Shown here piece by piece: positions 1 through 11,039 of a DNA stretch of 64,000 nt (position 1 is the stretch's first letter; each line of letters begins with the position of its first letter). The DNA is taken from positions 12,561,730 through 12,625,729 of the forward strand of contig NW_024037059.1 of NCBI RefSeq assembly GCF_015706575.1, read 5' to 3'. This DNA comes from Patiria miniata. Lineage: Eukaryota; Echinodermata; Asteroidea; Valvatida; Asterinidae. The position numbers were made by a program, and so were the translations under genes. The notes below the pieces were generated by a model, which did no database searches, was not told the DNA's origin, and was given only the letters and a program-made list of their open reading frames with translations.

Positions 1-299
1 CATTCTGATTTGTACTCCAACCATTGGAACCGATGGTTGGTATACAATCAATTTAATGTCAATTTTATTAAGAGTGTCCGACTAACGTGTTTGGGCTCGT
101 GTTTTACTTGAATCTCCAACACATTCTCATTTATAAAGACAAGGAGAAACTTATGAAGACAAGGAGAGATGATGTCATCATGACATCCTGAATTTTTACT
201 TGAAAGGGGTCTTTCTCTCCTGATGTAAAACAAACGGTCTCCCCCTAAAGAAATAGTCGTGACAAGGGTGCATTAGTTAATATAGTGTGAATGATTTGA

Positions 300-837
300 G
301 GATTTTATTGGCGCTCCCCACTGAAAATATGGCATATGGGGACATATGCAGGGCATCTAAAGATCTGTGCTACGTCCTATGTAACCAACACTGCAATTAG
401 GCTCTTCCAAAAAACAAATCAGGGATTATGTGAGATCAATCTATCCATTTTATCAAATCCCTATCATATTTGTATACTGTATACTCCAGGAGAAGTGTCA
501 CTATCCGGTCATTTTGATTTATTGATTAGGGATGATTGCAGACCAAAGTACATGACCCTCATCAGTGATGATGCTGTAAAATCAGGTGATGTTTTTGCAG
601 ATTGGCATTTTGAGACTTCAAAAGATTCTGGTGTTGTTTTAAGTCTTCTTCATTATTTAGGTAGTGGTGGTATGCCTGTAGTTACTTCCACTGAAGTCAG
701 TCAAGAGATTCAAATGCATTCTGAGCTAATTACGAGTCACTCAAGTGAATCAAAGGTGTCACCTCCACAACCAAAAAAAACAAAAGTTCGAAGACGGATA
801 CAGGAGGAATTTTCGGAAATGCTCACTCCTCAACCAG
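300..837 (+). CDS. OTU-like domain exon (partial)
   Basis: The frame is open from a stop just upstream to a possible GT donor at 838-839. It reads W-H-M-GTYAGHLKI near the start and GHFDLLI about 60 residues later. This spacing fits the C-terminal half of an OTU cysteine-protease fold, where the HFD/HYD histidine completes the catalytic site. The N-terminal half with the catalytic cysteine is not visible, so it lies upstream of the window or is lost. After the domain come a Ser/Thr-rich stretch and a basic PKKTKVRRR segment. A possible acceptor (ATTACAG) ends at 922. The reading frame is not cleanly continuous with the CXC block downstream, so I cannot prove one gene. The OTU call rests on two short motifs and is moderate. 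Confidence 0.4.
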
Positions 838-922
838 GTGATCTTGAATCCCCATTTTATAAAACATATCTCTTCACTCAATTAACTTTTGCAATTTGCT
901 TATATTCAATTATGTATTACAG

Positions 923-1741
923 CGTACCCAAGTGCCACTGTAATGACTAAACAGATGGCTGATCTTGTCAGACACAAGCCTTAACCAAGACTCCGATCTA
1001 GGATTATTAGCATTTTATAGAGTTATTGGCTGTGTTTATTTTGCAGCCCATAGAAGCTGTTTAAATAAGTATTTGTCTCCAGTTGGACTGTTTCACAGTA
1101 TCAGTGCCTCATCACAGTATGATCATCATGTAAAATTTCTTGAAATAATCAGAAAAGCCACATGGAAGGGCTCTTATGAAGATGAGTTACTTCCTTCAGA
1201 TGCAGCTTTAAAATTGCATTGGCTTCGATCATGCTGGGTGAGCACTGTTTGGGGACAAGCTTTATTACCAATTTTTATGTATCCTGATGTTTCACTGTAT
1301 GGATGGCAAATTTTGGACTCTAATTCCCTAGAGGTAGAGTGGGATACTCAGGAAAATGTAGAGACTATACGAGCAAATGTTAAATTTCTCACCAGGGGTT
1401 GTTCATGTGCCAAAAGCCAGTGCAAAACCAAAGTTTGTAAATTATGTAAAAAAGCAAGTCGCATTTGTGATCCAGGTTGTTCTTGCAAAAACTGCCAAAA
1501 CATGCAGATAGTGCCCGCTTCTGCTGATACTCATGAACAAGATGGGGAGGAGGATTTTTATGATGATGAAGAAGGTGATGACTATGAAGGAGGGTCTGAT
1601 AGTGACATTGATGATAACATTCAGTTGGCAAATGAAACTTATGCACTTGATACAAACCTCGAAGAACACGAAGAAACATGTAGTGTATTCGATGAAGAAA
1701 GTGAAGGTGCATTCAATGAAGAAAGTAAAGATGAAGTTTGA
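923..1741 (+). CDS. CXC (Tesmin/TSO1-like) cysteine-rich protein, C-terminal part
   Basis: The main open stretch runs from about 965 to the TGA at 1739-1741, some 258 residues. In order it shows a helical segment (LAFYRVIGCVYFAAHRS), a Trp-rich segment (LKLHWLRSCWVSTVWGQA, then YGWQI and VEWDTQEN), a cysteine cluster at about residues 144-178 (GCSCAKSQCKTKVC, then CDPGCSCKNC), and an acidic tail rich in Asp/Glu. The order helical segment, Trp segment, CXC motif matches from memory a lineage-expanded family of uncharacterised invertebrate and fish proteins that is probably linked to mobile elements. CXC motifs of this kind bind DNA with zinc. It follows the OTU-like exon by a short candidate intron, and the frame join near the start of this block is not clean. 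It may be the last exon of a decayed gene. Confidence 0.5.
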
Positions 1742-4240
1742 ATCTTCATCTGGGTATACAAATGTTCAACTCATCTACATGTATGCCATTAAAATCCTGT
1801 ATTGTGTACAAGTAATCCTTTTTATATCTTAAACATGTTAAAGTAAGTTTTTAATATGGGCTGTATTTGGTAATATTCAGATCAAAAACTGCTGCATGTT
1901 CCAAAAGTGTCTTTCCAAATATTTGTGTAGTGACAATTTGTAAGGGAAATTACATGCAACTCTTACTGGTGTAGCAAAGGATTTTTTGGTGATACTGTAT
2001 TATAACTGTTAAAAACATCTCCGGGTGAATGCTATGCATTTTCATTCCAGGGTACTTCCCTGTCACTTCAGTACTTTTTTGTTTCTTTTTATGTGTTTAG
2101 ACATTAACAAGATATGCTAAAATTGTGATGCCATTGGAGTCCAATGAACAAGTGTGTGAGCATTGCCAGCTTCATATTTTTTTTGGGATAAATGTTGAAA
2201 TATCTCAGGTATTTTTTCATCTTTAAGTACAATGTTTTTATATGTTTATTGGACATTCCACCACAGTTGCCTTTATTGCTAGACATGTGTGCTTGGACAT
2301 GCATGTGTATTTCTCCACATGTACTAATGTTTATGTAATTGTGTGATGTAATTTGTATTTATTTCTACATACTACATGTATAAACCAAATTTCGATGAGT
2401 GTACGTTTACAGAATCTAAACCTTGCCAGACATGTATTTCAAAACTTAATATATAGGGCCTGCATGTATTGCTTTTTGAAGTGTTCATGTAAATCAATGC
2501 ATTATTTAAAAAAATATGACAGGGTACGATTTTTTATAAGGTGGTGTACGGTGTTTGCATATTCAGAACATGAACCACTGACATGACTGACAACATCACC
2601 ATGCTTTGTTTGGTTTTTGTATTTTCCATTTTTATGTTTTGTCATTTTTATACCATGTCTTTGAAACATGAAAGTATTAAATATATATATGTTAACGTTT
2701 AAAAAGATTAAAGTGTTTAACGTGCAGGTGGTTGTTTAAAAAATAAAAACATTTCAAGAACTTCAGGCGTTTATGGCGTTTATTGGATTCATTACGATGT
2801 CCTTTGTTATATTATTATTAGTCAATTTCATCCACAAAATAAATGAAAACTAGAAATTGTGGTTGTGAACAACCACAGAGCTGTTCCCAATATTGATTAT
2901 CTGTTGGACCCATAGACATATAACTGAGATCTATGTCTGTTTGCAACAGAACATAGGGCTTTTCCGCATTATGATTTGTTTTTATCAATAATACGTCCCT
3001 GACTATGCATGAACATAAAATCTGTCAAAGTTAACCGAAAATCGGCTAAAACGGTCACTGTGGACAGGATTTGACAACGTACGTGCATGTACATGACATT
3101 GTGGACGTCCTGTGCACGTTTTAAAGCAGAGGTATTGTCAACCTGAAGTTTTAAGCGTGCGCAGGGCATGTCCAAGTTTGCTTATTTTTTATTGCCTTGA
3201 AGCTTTAAAATGTTTTAGACCTACCCTTAAATAGACAATTAAAGTAAAAACTAATATAAAAACTGCCATGGTTGATTTTTCAGGAATTTTCTAAGGCAAA
3301 AGGGTCTTTTCATTATAACTTCCGGTCTGATGACGTCATACGCCTAAAACTTCGCACACCTCTTAATTAAGTGGGTCAAGGTCATCATGTACACCAATAT
3401 TTAGGCGATTCCGACAAACTTCGCCACAGACATCTATTCAAAATACATTTTTGAAAATTTTCAACCTGTCGCTAGAGGGCGCTCGAAGATTGCATGACGT
3501 CATTGGTAGATGATTTGAAGAATACTATCAGCCAAGAGACTAACACCGTTAAAAGCAAGTTCATATCTATTACCACTTTTAAATAATAAGCCACTTCCGG
3601 TTTTGGCCTTTTTCGACCGGAAGCAAGGGTCACGTGATTTCACGCACACGGAATGAAATAAAGACCGCAACCTACTCTACCACTTTCCGGCAACAGAATG
3701 CTGCGGAAGCGTAGTTTCTAACAATGGAAAACTCCCCCATAATACAGTGACGACTAACCTATATACACATGTATTTATTAGGTAATCTGTTGACTTTTTA
3801 TGTTGACATTCAAAAACTGACCCCTACACCTAGGCACATCAACACGAATCCTGATCCCCTTGCATCATGCCCATCTCCAACCCTACCTTCAGCCTCCCTT
3901 CCTGCCTTGGACAGCGAGCCATGGCGGCTTCGCCGTTCTAGTTTTTTTCTTCTTTTTCTTTTTCCACTTTTCCCCATAGGTTTTGTACACGTTTTTATTC
4001 TACAAGCCACTTTGGCAATTATTTTAAGAGATGCAGCCCTGATGGGTTGGAGAAGGACCCTTCAGAGGAACATGGACTCCTAGAAATTAAAACACTGAAG
4101 AGCCTCCAGTGTTATTCCCAAATGGATTTGAAACTTGCAGTTGAGAAAGGGCAGTGTCCTCAAAAGCTTTCTTCAAACTTTGTGGTAATGGTACCCTAGA
4201 ATTGAAAAGACCCATTCATACTATTATCAGATTCAGTTGT
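1742..4240. other. Non-coding AT-rich stretch
   Basis: No convincing exon is seen. An AATAAA lies at about 2742, some 1 kb past the CXC stop, and could be a distant poly(A) signal. The part from about 3300 to 3720 has scattered TGACGTCA-like words and CpG and looks like ordinary intergenic sequence. The open frames here have no domain and no codon signal. Confidence 0.4.
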
Positions 4241-4261
4241 TTGTCAAATTCAGAAACGATA

Positions 4262-4560
4262 CTCGTTTGGTGAGTATGGATGACAAAACACCGTAAATGT
4301 TGGTGAGCCAAAGTGCCCAGTGGCTTCTGTTGAACCATGGAGAGAAGGAAGAAGTTCGAATAGCCCGTCAAATCTCCTTAAGACATTAGCAGCCAATTCG
4401 GCAGCAGTGTGTCCATGCACAAACCCAGTGGAGGTTTCCAGCAGTACGAGCGGATTTACGACCGTGATAAGCACCTTTGTGCACAGACTCCCACGCCCCC
4501 CATCGCCTTACTGGAGTAATGAAATCTCTACCGCTACTTTTTAAACTAGAGTAGCCATCA
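4262..4560 (+). pseudogene. Possible degenerate fragment of a transposase-linked protein
   Basis: Read with one frame change, the strand gives MDDKT followed by VNVGEPKCPVASVEPW. The pattern DDK-x-V-x-VGEP-x-x-PV resembles, from memory, a short conserved block in an expanded family of uncharacterised cnidarian and other marine invertebrate proteins. The rest of the stretch is open in several frames but shows no further match I can name. I regard this as a relic at best. Confidence 0.22.
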
Positions 4561-5616
4561 GTAAACAAACAAATGAAGACATGCGCAAAAGCTTCCTAGC
4601 AATGTTTACAATGCACCATCTTCATCAATAAATTCAGCGAAAAAATCCAAACTCGTCTGTCTTTTCTGTGTTCAAATCGGACTTTCCATACCTGAGATTT
4701 GGTAAATTTTATCTGAACACGTTGGAAGGAAATGAATTTTTATTAAATGATATTTATATCAATAAAAAACGATTCCGAAAGATTCCGGAAGATCAAACTT
4801 CTTCAGAGCATAAACGATCGTGTTTTCTAACTATTCGTGCATGGCGTGAAAGCGGAAAACTTATGATGCGACAAAAATGATCGTCTCGTGGCTCCATGTA
4901 TTCTTTGGAGCTTTAAATATGTTTGCTTGTTAACGTTTTAGGAGTCATGATTTAATGTCACAAATAATTTCAGCTTTTTTTTATGTTTGAATCAATAAAC
5001 TGAATTGCCAGACTACATTGGAATTGACTTTTTTACATCAAAAACTTACAAATCCAATTGCTAAACTGAAATCAAAAATGATTTTCCTTAAGACCTTTTC
5101 AGGGTTTTTCTTCTTTTTTTTTACCAGTCAAACTTGACATGCAATGATGCTTGATCACGTTGTCCTTTACTTATGTGTATTTTAGAAAAAAAACCTTATA
5201 ATTAAGTGATCCAATTAATATGTGAGGAATACATGTACAATTTCTTTTGTTCTTTTTTTTTTGGGGGGGGGGATTTTACAACAGCATTTTGTTTTGGAGA
5301 AACAGCAGGTGTTTTCAGATTTAAAAGAGTAGCTGTTTTAAAAACAAGACTAATGATAATAAGAAAAGATGCTGATTTACCCTCCGTAGTAGTTTTATTC
5401 TTTGTTTAAGTTCTGTGAAAATTGAACAAATAGTACCGCATCACCATTTTGTTAAGCCTTTAGGTATTCACATATAAAATATTTATCGGCAAACACACCT
5501 TAGAAGTCCTCCCCTAGTAATATTAATGCGATTGTTCAACATGTAAATGTGCAATGCCAACAGTTGAAATTAAAACAATCAGGTTCATCTGCCTGTATCT
5601 GTTGCATTAAGTTGAC
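4561..5616. other. Intergenic, no gene seen
   Basis: AT-rich sequence with poly-T runs and a G9 run near 5264. A 70-codon open frame at 4668-4880 has no recognisable domain. Nothing here clearly serves as an upstream exon for the BEN gene, although a 5' non-coding exon could be present. Confidence 0.35.
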
Positions 5617-5714
5617 ACTTATGTGTGTGTGTGGGTGTGTGTGTGTAATGGGTGCATTGTCTCAACACTTATTAATTACATGTAACATTGTATTCTATTA
5701 TTAAACAGAGTCGG

Positions 5715-8700
5715 ATGAATCAACACAAGGATTGCTTGTTGGAAGTTTGTCGCCTTTCCGGTGAGAGTCCTGCCCAACAGAAGTATAGAAATCCTGTGCT
5801 GAAAGAGCGGTTTGCTGTGGACATCAAGGCTGCTTTTGACATCGCTGGAGCTGACAATGTGATAGGCATCTATCCTCCCTATGTGTGCAAGCCGTATGAG
5901 CTGAAGCTAAGGAGACGGAAAGAAAACTGCGCAAAGTGTAAAAAAGCTGTTTGCAACATAAAAATCACCACTTTCACTAGTTCATGTGACAGGTGCACTG
6001 GTGAAGTCGTTGTGACCTTAGATGATCACCGCACTACAGCTGGGAAGTTTTCCTTTATGGTCTGGAAAAGGGAAAATAGAGTAAGAATCGTCAAAGTTGA
6101 TGAGATGGGCAATCCCATAGTGTTTTTCACAATCCTGGCCAATTTTTCGTGGGTGCTTAATATTTGTGGCATCACTTGTAATAGTGATCGTGATCACCCG
6201 TTGTGCAAGGATGTCCCGGAGTTCCTGAGTCCCGAAGACATCTTCATCATGTTCAGCAAGCTTGATGGGATGCATGCATGTCTGGGAAATCCTGACTTCC
6301 CTGAACTGGTGGCATCGAAGTGTGGCTCAGAAGGTCAAGTTCCAACAAAGATCACTACATGTAACAATGATGTCGTTGTGGACGGGACAGTTAAGTGCGG
6401 CACAAGAAATGTCTCCTTTTGGTGCAATCAAGTGGAACAAGATGTGACTACTGTAAAGTACACAAAGGTGATCTCTTATCTGCTACAAGCCAATTAATGA
6501 TTATGGCTATTACTTTAATCAGAAATTTGCCACAATGAAATTATTTTGTTTTTCTCTGGTTGTGTGTATTTAGATTCCAGTATTTAATACCACCAGCCAA
6601 GAGGATGACGAGGTGATGGACTGTTCGGGGTCTGATGAGGAACCTGCACACCCACAATGGCCACAACTTTCTGCTAAGGTGAGCACCTGTGCTACAGGAA
6701 AAAAGTTAGGGTTTGTCCTCCGATGTTGTATTAGCACAGCTCGGTGCTTTTGAGTGGTTATTTAAGAGACAGGCTGGCTCATGGATTGGAAAGTGTGCCA
6801 AGCAGAGTATTTGAACTGCCACTTTAGCTCATTACATTTTAACCTACCGTTTGCTTGCTGCCTTTACAAATACTGAACCAGTTATGGTTTCTGTATTTTA
6901 ATATACTGCTTACTGCTAGTACATGTATGTACATGTATACAGTGTACTGACTTCAACCTAACTTGATGCTTTATTTACCTGTATGTAGAATCAAGCAACT
7001 AACTTGCAGGAGATTGTGTCGCTTAAGCGACGAGTAAGAGAGTTGGAGAGCCAACTGCGTGACAAAGAACAAATTATTACGCAGCTGAAGTCGGATCAAG
7101 TGACTGCTCATTCTGGGCATCCCTTCAGCATTGGTAAGATTTCCAAGTTTCTAATTTTGTTGTGCTTGTATAACCAACAGTTGGTCATACATACGAATGA
7201 ACATAAATAAAGTGAAATTGCACATTCTTAATTGTGGACACGGTTGTATGCCACAGCCCAAGGTAATCGATCACGTTTTCTATCATTTGTTATTTCTTCA
7301 ATGCTACGTATTAAGAAAATATACGGAAATTAATTAAAGTTTTACATTCACAATCAGTTATTGTCTTATGTATTTGTTGTGCAGACATCACTCCTAAGAA
7401 AATAAGACTTATGAAGGAGTTGACCAGTATGGTTGAAGGTACAGCAGCACCACCGCCACCCCCACCATCACCGCTGCCACAGACATCACCGCCAAAGACA
7501 TCACCGCCGCCACAACAAACAGCACCGCCGTCCACAAGCACATCACCGCCGCCACCACCACAGACGGTGCCGCCGCCACCAGCACCACGGACTGCTTCAG
7601 CAACCCCAGTGGTAGCTGCACAGCCACCACCAGTGTCTACCAGCCCAAGTTTTCCTGCCTTGTCCAATACGGTATTACCCTTTGTAAAGTCTTTTTTATG
7701 CTGATTGAAAATTAATTTGATTTTATAAAGAATACATAAGGCTTTCCTATCAGCATCATAGACAGAAATTGTTGGAAATTGTCACCTTATACATTTACAC
7801 ACCCAACAACATATCACCAAATTAAATCTTGCCAAAGTCATAATTTCAATGTAAAGTGTAGCTAGTATAATACATTTTACAAAATATTCTGTGGTTTACA
7901 TATCCACACAATGTACTACTAAATCACATTTATAAGATTTCATTGGATTGGACCCACATTGGAAATTTAAAAGCTACATGATGATATAGTGAGTAAAAAA
8001 TAATTTAAAAAAATGAACACATAGCAATATGTTTTAACAATGTATGCATACTAATCATCATGTTCCCAAGTTGATGTTTTTGAGTTTTACCCACAGCTTT
8101 CACCACTCTACACTGGAGGGATTCTGGTGATAACCGAGAGGGCCAAGAGGCTAGCATTCAACAAGGGCAAGTGCAAGGAGAGTTTGCTGTACAGCCTATT
8201 GGTCGGCGTCTTTGGAGAAGAACGGCTTGCCCGAGGAAATGCCTGTGGGTCTCGGCAAGCTGTCAACCGCAAGGACACTGAAGAGTACCACCCGCTGGAC
8301 CCAGAGAAACTTCACGAAATAAAAGGTACTTCATAATTTTTTTTTTAATTCCCCCACCCCCCCCTCAAAAAAAATCTTGTCCAATAAAATAATAAACATT
8401 GTTTCTCATGTATGTAACTCATTTAAAAGCAATATCATCTTTAATTACATCTTTTTAATGGGAGCCCTTTTTAAAGGCCAGTTATAATACGTACAGGTGA
8501 ACCCCATTTTTTTTAAGCTGTACTAACACACACATGTACAACTAAAGTATTTAAAATAAAAGAGCTACTTCAAGTTTCATGCTAAGTGAAAGTTTTAAAA
8601 TGAGGCATCACAAAAACAAGATACGAAAAGAAATCCGAAATGGCTTTTATGAAATGGTTCGATCTGTTATCGTTCATTTTATACAGCCTTGTTGAAGAAA

Positions 8701-9113
8701 TATGGGTGATATTCCTGACTACCAATACGCGGTGCCTCACTTCATTTTAAATCGATCCCTATCTTGACATAATGAAGGCGGTATTTTTGATGCACACCCC
8801 TCACACCCCTGAAGTCGAACACCCAAGAAATGTGATGAGGTGGTCCTATTTTGGCCCAAAATCTCCAAATGAAAATTCCCGACAAACGACTCATGTAGCC
8901 TGATAGCATCACATTTATTGTTACATGTATTGAAGTTTGTGTATCATGACATGGCTTTTCTTTTCTTCATTTTTCGTTTTGTTTTCAGAGTGTGTTCTAC
9001 AACGGTTCAGACTACCAACAGGACAGCCATGTTTGTCTCCTAAGGAGTTCAACGAGAAGATCAATCAAAAGTGCGCTACTGTCAGACGGGCATTGAAGAA
9101 AAGAAATAAGTAG
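5715..9113 (+). CDS. BEN-domain protein, six exons (547 residues)
   Basis: Exons 5715-6467, 6574-6678, 6989-7133, 7385-7671, 8097-8325 and 8989-9113 join with GT/AG at every junction and keep one open frame to TAG at 9111-9113. Residues 7-95 hold a Cys-rich N-terminal module (CRLSG, then VCKPYELKL, CAKC, CDRC). Residues 96-251 include a block with CLGNPDFPELVASK. Residues 287-322 form a short coiled coil (LQEIVSLKRRVRELESQL). Residues about 345-425 are Pro/Ser/Thr-rich. Residues about 445-545 are a BEN domain, with CKESLLYSLLVGVFGEERL, the LDPEKLHEIK turn and a basic end (CATVRRALKKRNK). BEN domains bind DNA and act in chromatin and repression, and the coiled coil suggests self-association. 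Start: ATG 5715 lies just after an AG at 5707-5708, so an upstream 5' exon is possible. Intron phases are 0,0,1,0,1. In the N-terminal module, positions where relatives often have Cys read Ser (CRLSG) and Tyr (CKPYEL). Confidence 0.85.
7440..7640 (+). repeat. Proline-rich coding repeat (ACCGCC/CCACCA-type)
   Basis: A trinucleotide-rich stretch in BEN-gene exon 4 encodes runs of Pro broken by Ser, Thr and Gln. It gives open frames on both strands purely through composition. It is probably a disordered linker between the coiled coil and the BEN domain. Confidence 0.7.
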
Positions 9114-9128
9114 TGATTAAACTGTATG

Positions 9129-9396
9129 CTATGAAGCCCAGCAAGGGACAGGGTAGAATTATTTTGTGTAATTTGCTAATTCGTTCCCACGAATTACCAA
9201 CTCGTTCCCGGATGCACGAGTAAGCAATTCGTGCGAATGAAATAGCAATCCGTGCGAACGCAATAGCGATTCGTGCGAACGAGTTAGCAATTCGTGGGAA
9301 CGAATTAGGAATTTGTGCGAATGAATTAGGAATTTGTGCGAACGAATTATCAAATTCCAAAAAAAAATCCACCCTGTCCATTCTCGGGCTTCATAG
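9129..9396. mobile_element. Foldback element with 21-bp internal repeats
   Basis: The ends are inverted copies of about 26 bp (CTATGAAGCCC...GACAGGGT at the left, the complement at the right with a few mismatches). TATG lies immediately outside both ends (9125-9128 and 9397-9400), a likely 4-bp target duplication. The middle holds at least six direct 21-bp units related to AATTCGTGCGAACGAATTAGC, plus opposed TTCGTTCCCACGAATTACC-type units at the left. As 21 is a multiple of three, the repeats create a long minus-strand open frame that is not a gene. It sits 15 bp past the BEN stop, in the likely 3' UTR. Confidence 0.7.
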
Positions 9397-9400
9397 TATG

Positions 9401-10050
9401 GCGTCATAGTAAACATCTATAAATTAAACAACATGTTTGAGTTTAACTTCTCAAATTCAAGAAGTTTGTTAATTCCCTGTAGCATTTGATTCTGTGTTCT
9501 AATAGTTTTTAGTTCTATATTTGCATTATTCCATTACTCCATTTTATGTTTCTTGTATTTTCCACAAACTTATTTTTTGCATCACAAATAACATTATGTC
9601 TTATTTTCTCATTTTAATAATTTTGATTCAGAAAAATGCAAAAGTATAATTTGTGTCATATCGGTACATGGGATAAATTTCGATGACTGGGTTGAGTTAA
9701 GACATTTTTGCACTGATAAACCAGCAGACTTATATTGATTTTTTTTTATATTGATCGATTTTTTTTTTAATTTTTTTTTTTATTTAAATGCCGTCAAATT
9801 TCCATTAGAAATCCAAAGAAAACATTACCATTTGTTGTTTTTATTTTGTAGAATTTTCCTCTCATACATAGAAGTTATATTTCTGGAATATATATAACAA
9901 ACTTTAGTTTTTACTTTTAGGAAAGGTTATTGTTGTTTTTGTTATTATAGTTAGTATTAAAGTAACACTTCAAAAGCAGTTATTAAAGCTTTATGTTCAG
10001 CTCATACATGTTATTAAGTGTCACAAATATGTACTGCCCATTAACTGCAA
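9401..10050. other. AT-rich intergenic stretch
   Basis: Poly-T/poly-A blocks (for example around 9740-9790) and AATAAC-like words are present. No exon is seen. It may hold the 3' end of the BEN transcript. Confidence 0.35.
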
Positions 10051-10055
10051 CCTAA

Positions 10056-10433
10056 TTGTCCGCAAGCTTACTGCAACTTTCAGCAAGCTTGTCTGCAAGC
10101 TCGCTGCAATCTAGTCTGCACGCTTGCTGCAATCTAGTCTGCAAGCTTGTCATTGCTGCATTAGACTGCAAGCTTGTCATTACTGCATTCTAGCCTGCAA
10201 GCTTGCCGCAATCTAGTCTGCAAGCTTGCAGTGCCTCATTTGCATTTTTGGAACCCTGCAAGGTTGCTGCAATCTAGTCTGCAAGCTTGCCGCAATCTCG
10301 TCCGCAAGCTTGCTGCAGTCTAGTCTGCAAGCTTGCAGTTGTCTAGTCTGCAAGCTTGCAGTGCCTCATTTGCATTTTTGGAACCTCGCAAGCTTGCCTG
10401 CAAGCTTGCCGGCAAGCTTGCAGGCAAGCTTCA
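10056..10433. repeat. Satellite of palindromic GCAAGCTTGC units
   Basis: About fifteen copies of the self-complementary 10-mer GCAAGCTTGC or one-base variants are embedded in a looser unit of about 23 bp (TCTGCAAGCTTGCCGCAATC). A 40-bp segment with AGTGCCTCATTTGCATTTTTGG occurs twice (about 10228 and 10360). The right end is the densest, with four near-perfect palindromes in 45 bp (10388-10432). Open frames across it are shadows of the repeat. Confidence 0.8.
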
Positions 10434-10508
10434 TGAAATTTCTGTAAGGGAAAAATGACTTTGAGTGATTACAGCAAGTGTGCCAGTGGCACAACATGTG
10501 TTGTTGAT

Positions 10509-11026
10509 GGGGCCTTATCAGCACTTGAGAAGGCATTGTGTAAAGCGCTCTGGAGAGTTGAGATTGTTGGAAAGCGTTTGCGTACCGTTGTAGTGCTGCA
10601 TGTTCACTGCCAAGATTAAGACAGCCCTTGACACACTGATGAACCGAAGACATGAAGCAGGAATAGATGACAGCAATGCGTACCTGTTCAGTAATCAGCG
10701 AGGACTGGGACACATAAGGGGAACTGACACACTTCGAGAACATGCTTCAAAGTGCAAAGCTAAGAATCCTGAGTTCCTTCGTGCAACGAGACTTCGCAAA
10801 CACATTGCTACAGTATCACAAGTAATGAATCTTCAGGAAAACGAGCTCGACCTGCTGGCGAGCTTCTTAGGTCATGATGTCAGAACCCATCGTGAGTTCT
10901 ACCGCATGCCAGAGTCAACACTTCAAGTTGCCAAACTGTCAAAGGTCCTTCTCAAGATGGACAAAGGTGATGTGCAGGGACTAGCTGGAAAAAGACTGAA
11001 GGATGTTGAACTGGACCCTAGTGAAG
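10509..11026 (+). pseudogene. Tyrosine-recombinase-like catalytic domain exon
   Basis: The sequence reads LRATRLRKHIATVSQ, then LASFLGHDVRTHREFYRMP and LQVAKLSKVLLKMD. Basic residues around LRKH, the HD/H pair and the Tyr of EFYR match the C-terminal half of a tyrosine-recombinase (phage-integrase) fold. Very similar blocks occur, from memory, in an expanded family of fish and invertebrate proteins thought to derive from recombinase-bearing mobile elements. The upstream part (ALEKALCKALWRVEIVGKR) also fits that family. A GT donor follows at 11027. The copy looks broken, and no partner exon upstream or downstream is evident. It begins about 75 bp after the GCAAGCTTGC satellite. Which element class it came from cannot be told here. 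Confidence 0.55.
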
Positions 11027-11039
11027 GTATGATTTTTAT

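Noticed and set aside
1389-1712. Minus-strand His-rich frame
   Set aside because: It is the complement of the acidic tail of the CXC block.
7311-7667. Minus-strand Gly/Ala/Val-rich frames
   Set aside because: They are the complement of the proline-rich exon of the BEN gene.
9082-9416. Minus-strand frame with repeated NSFARIA-like peptides
   Set aside because: It is a shadow of the 21-bp repeats inside the foldback element.
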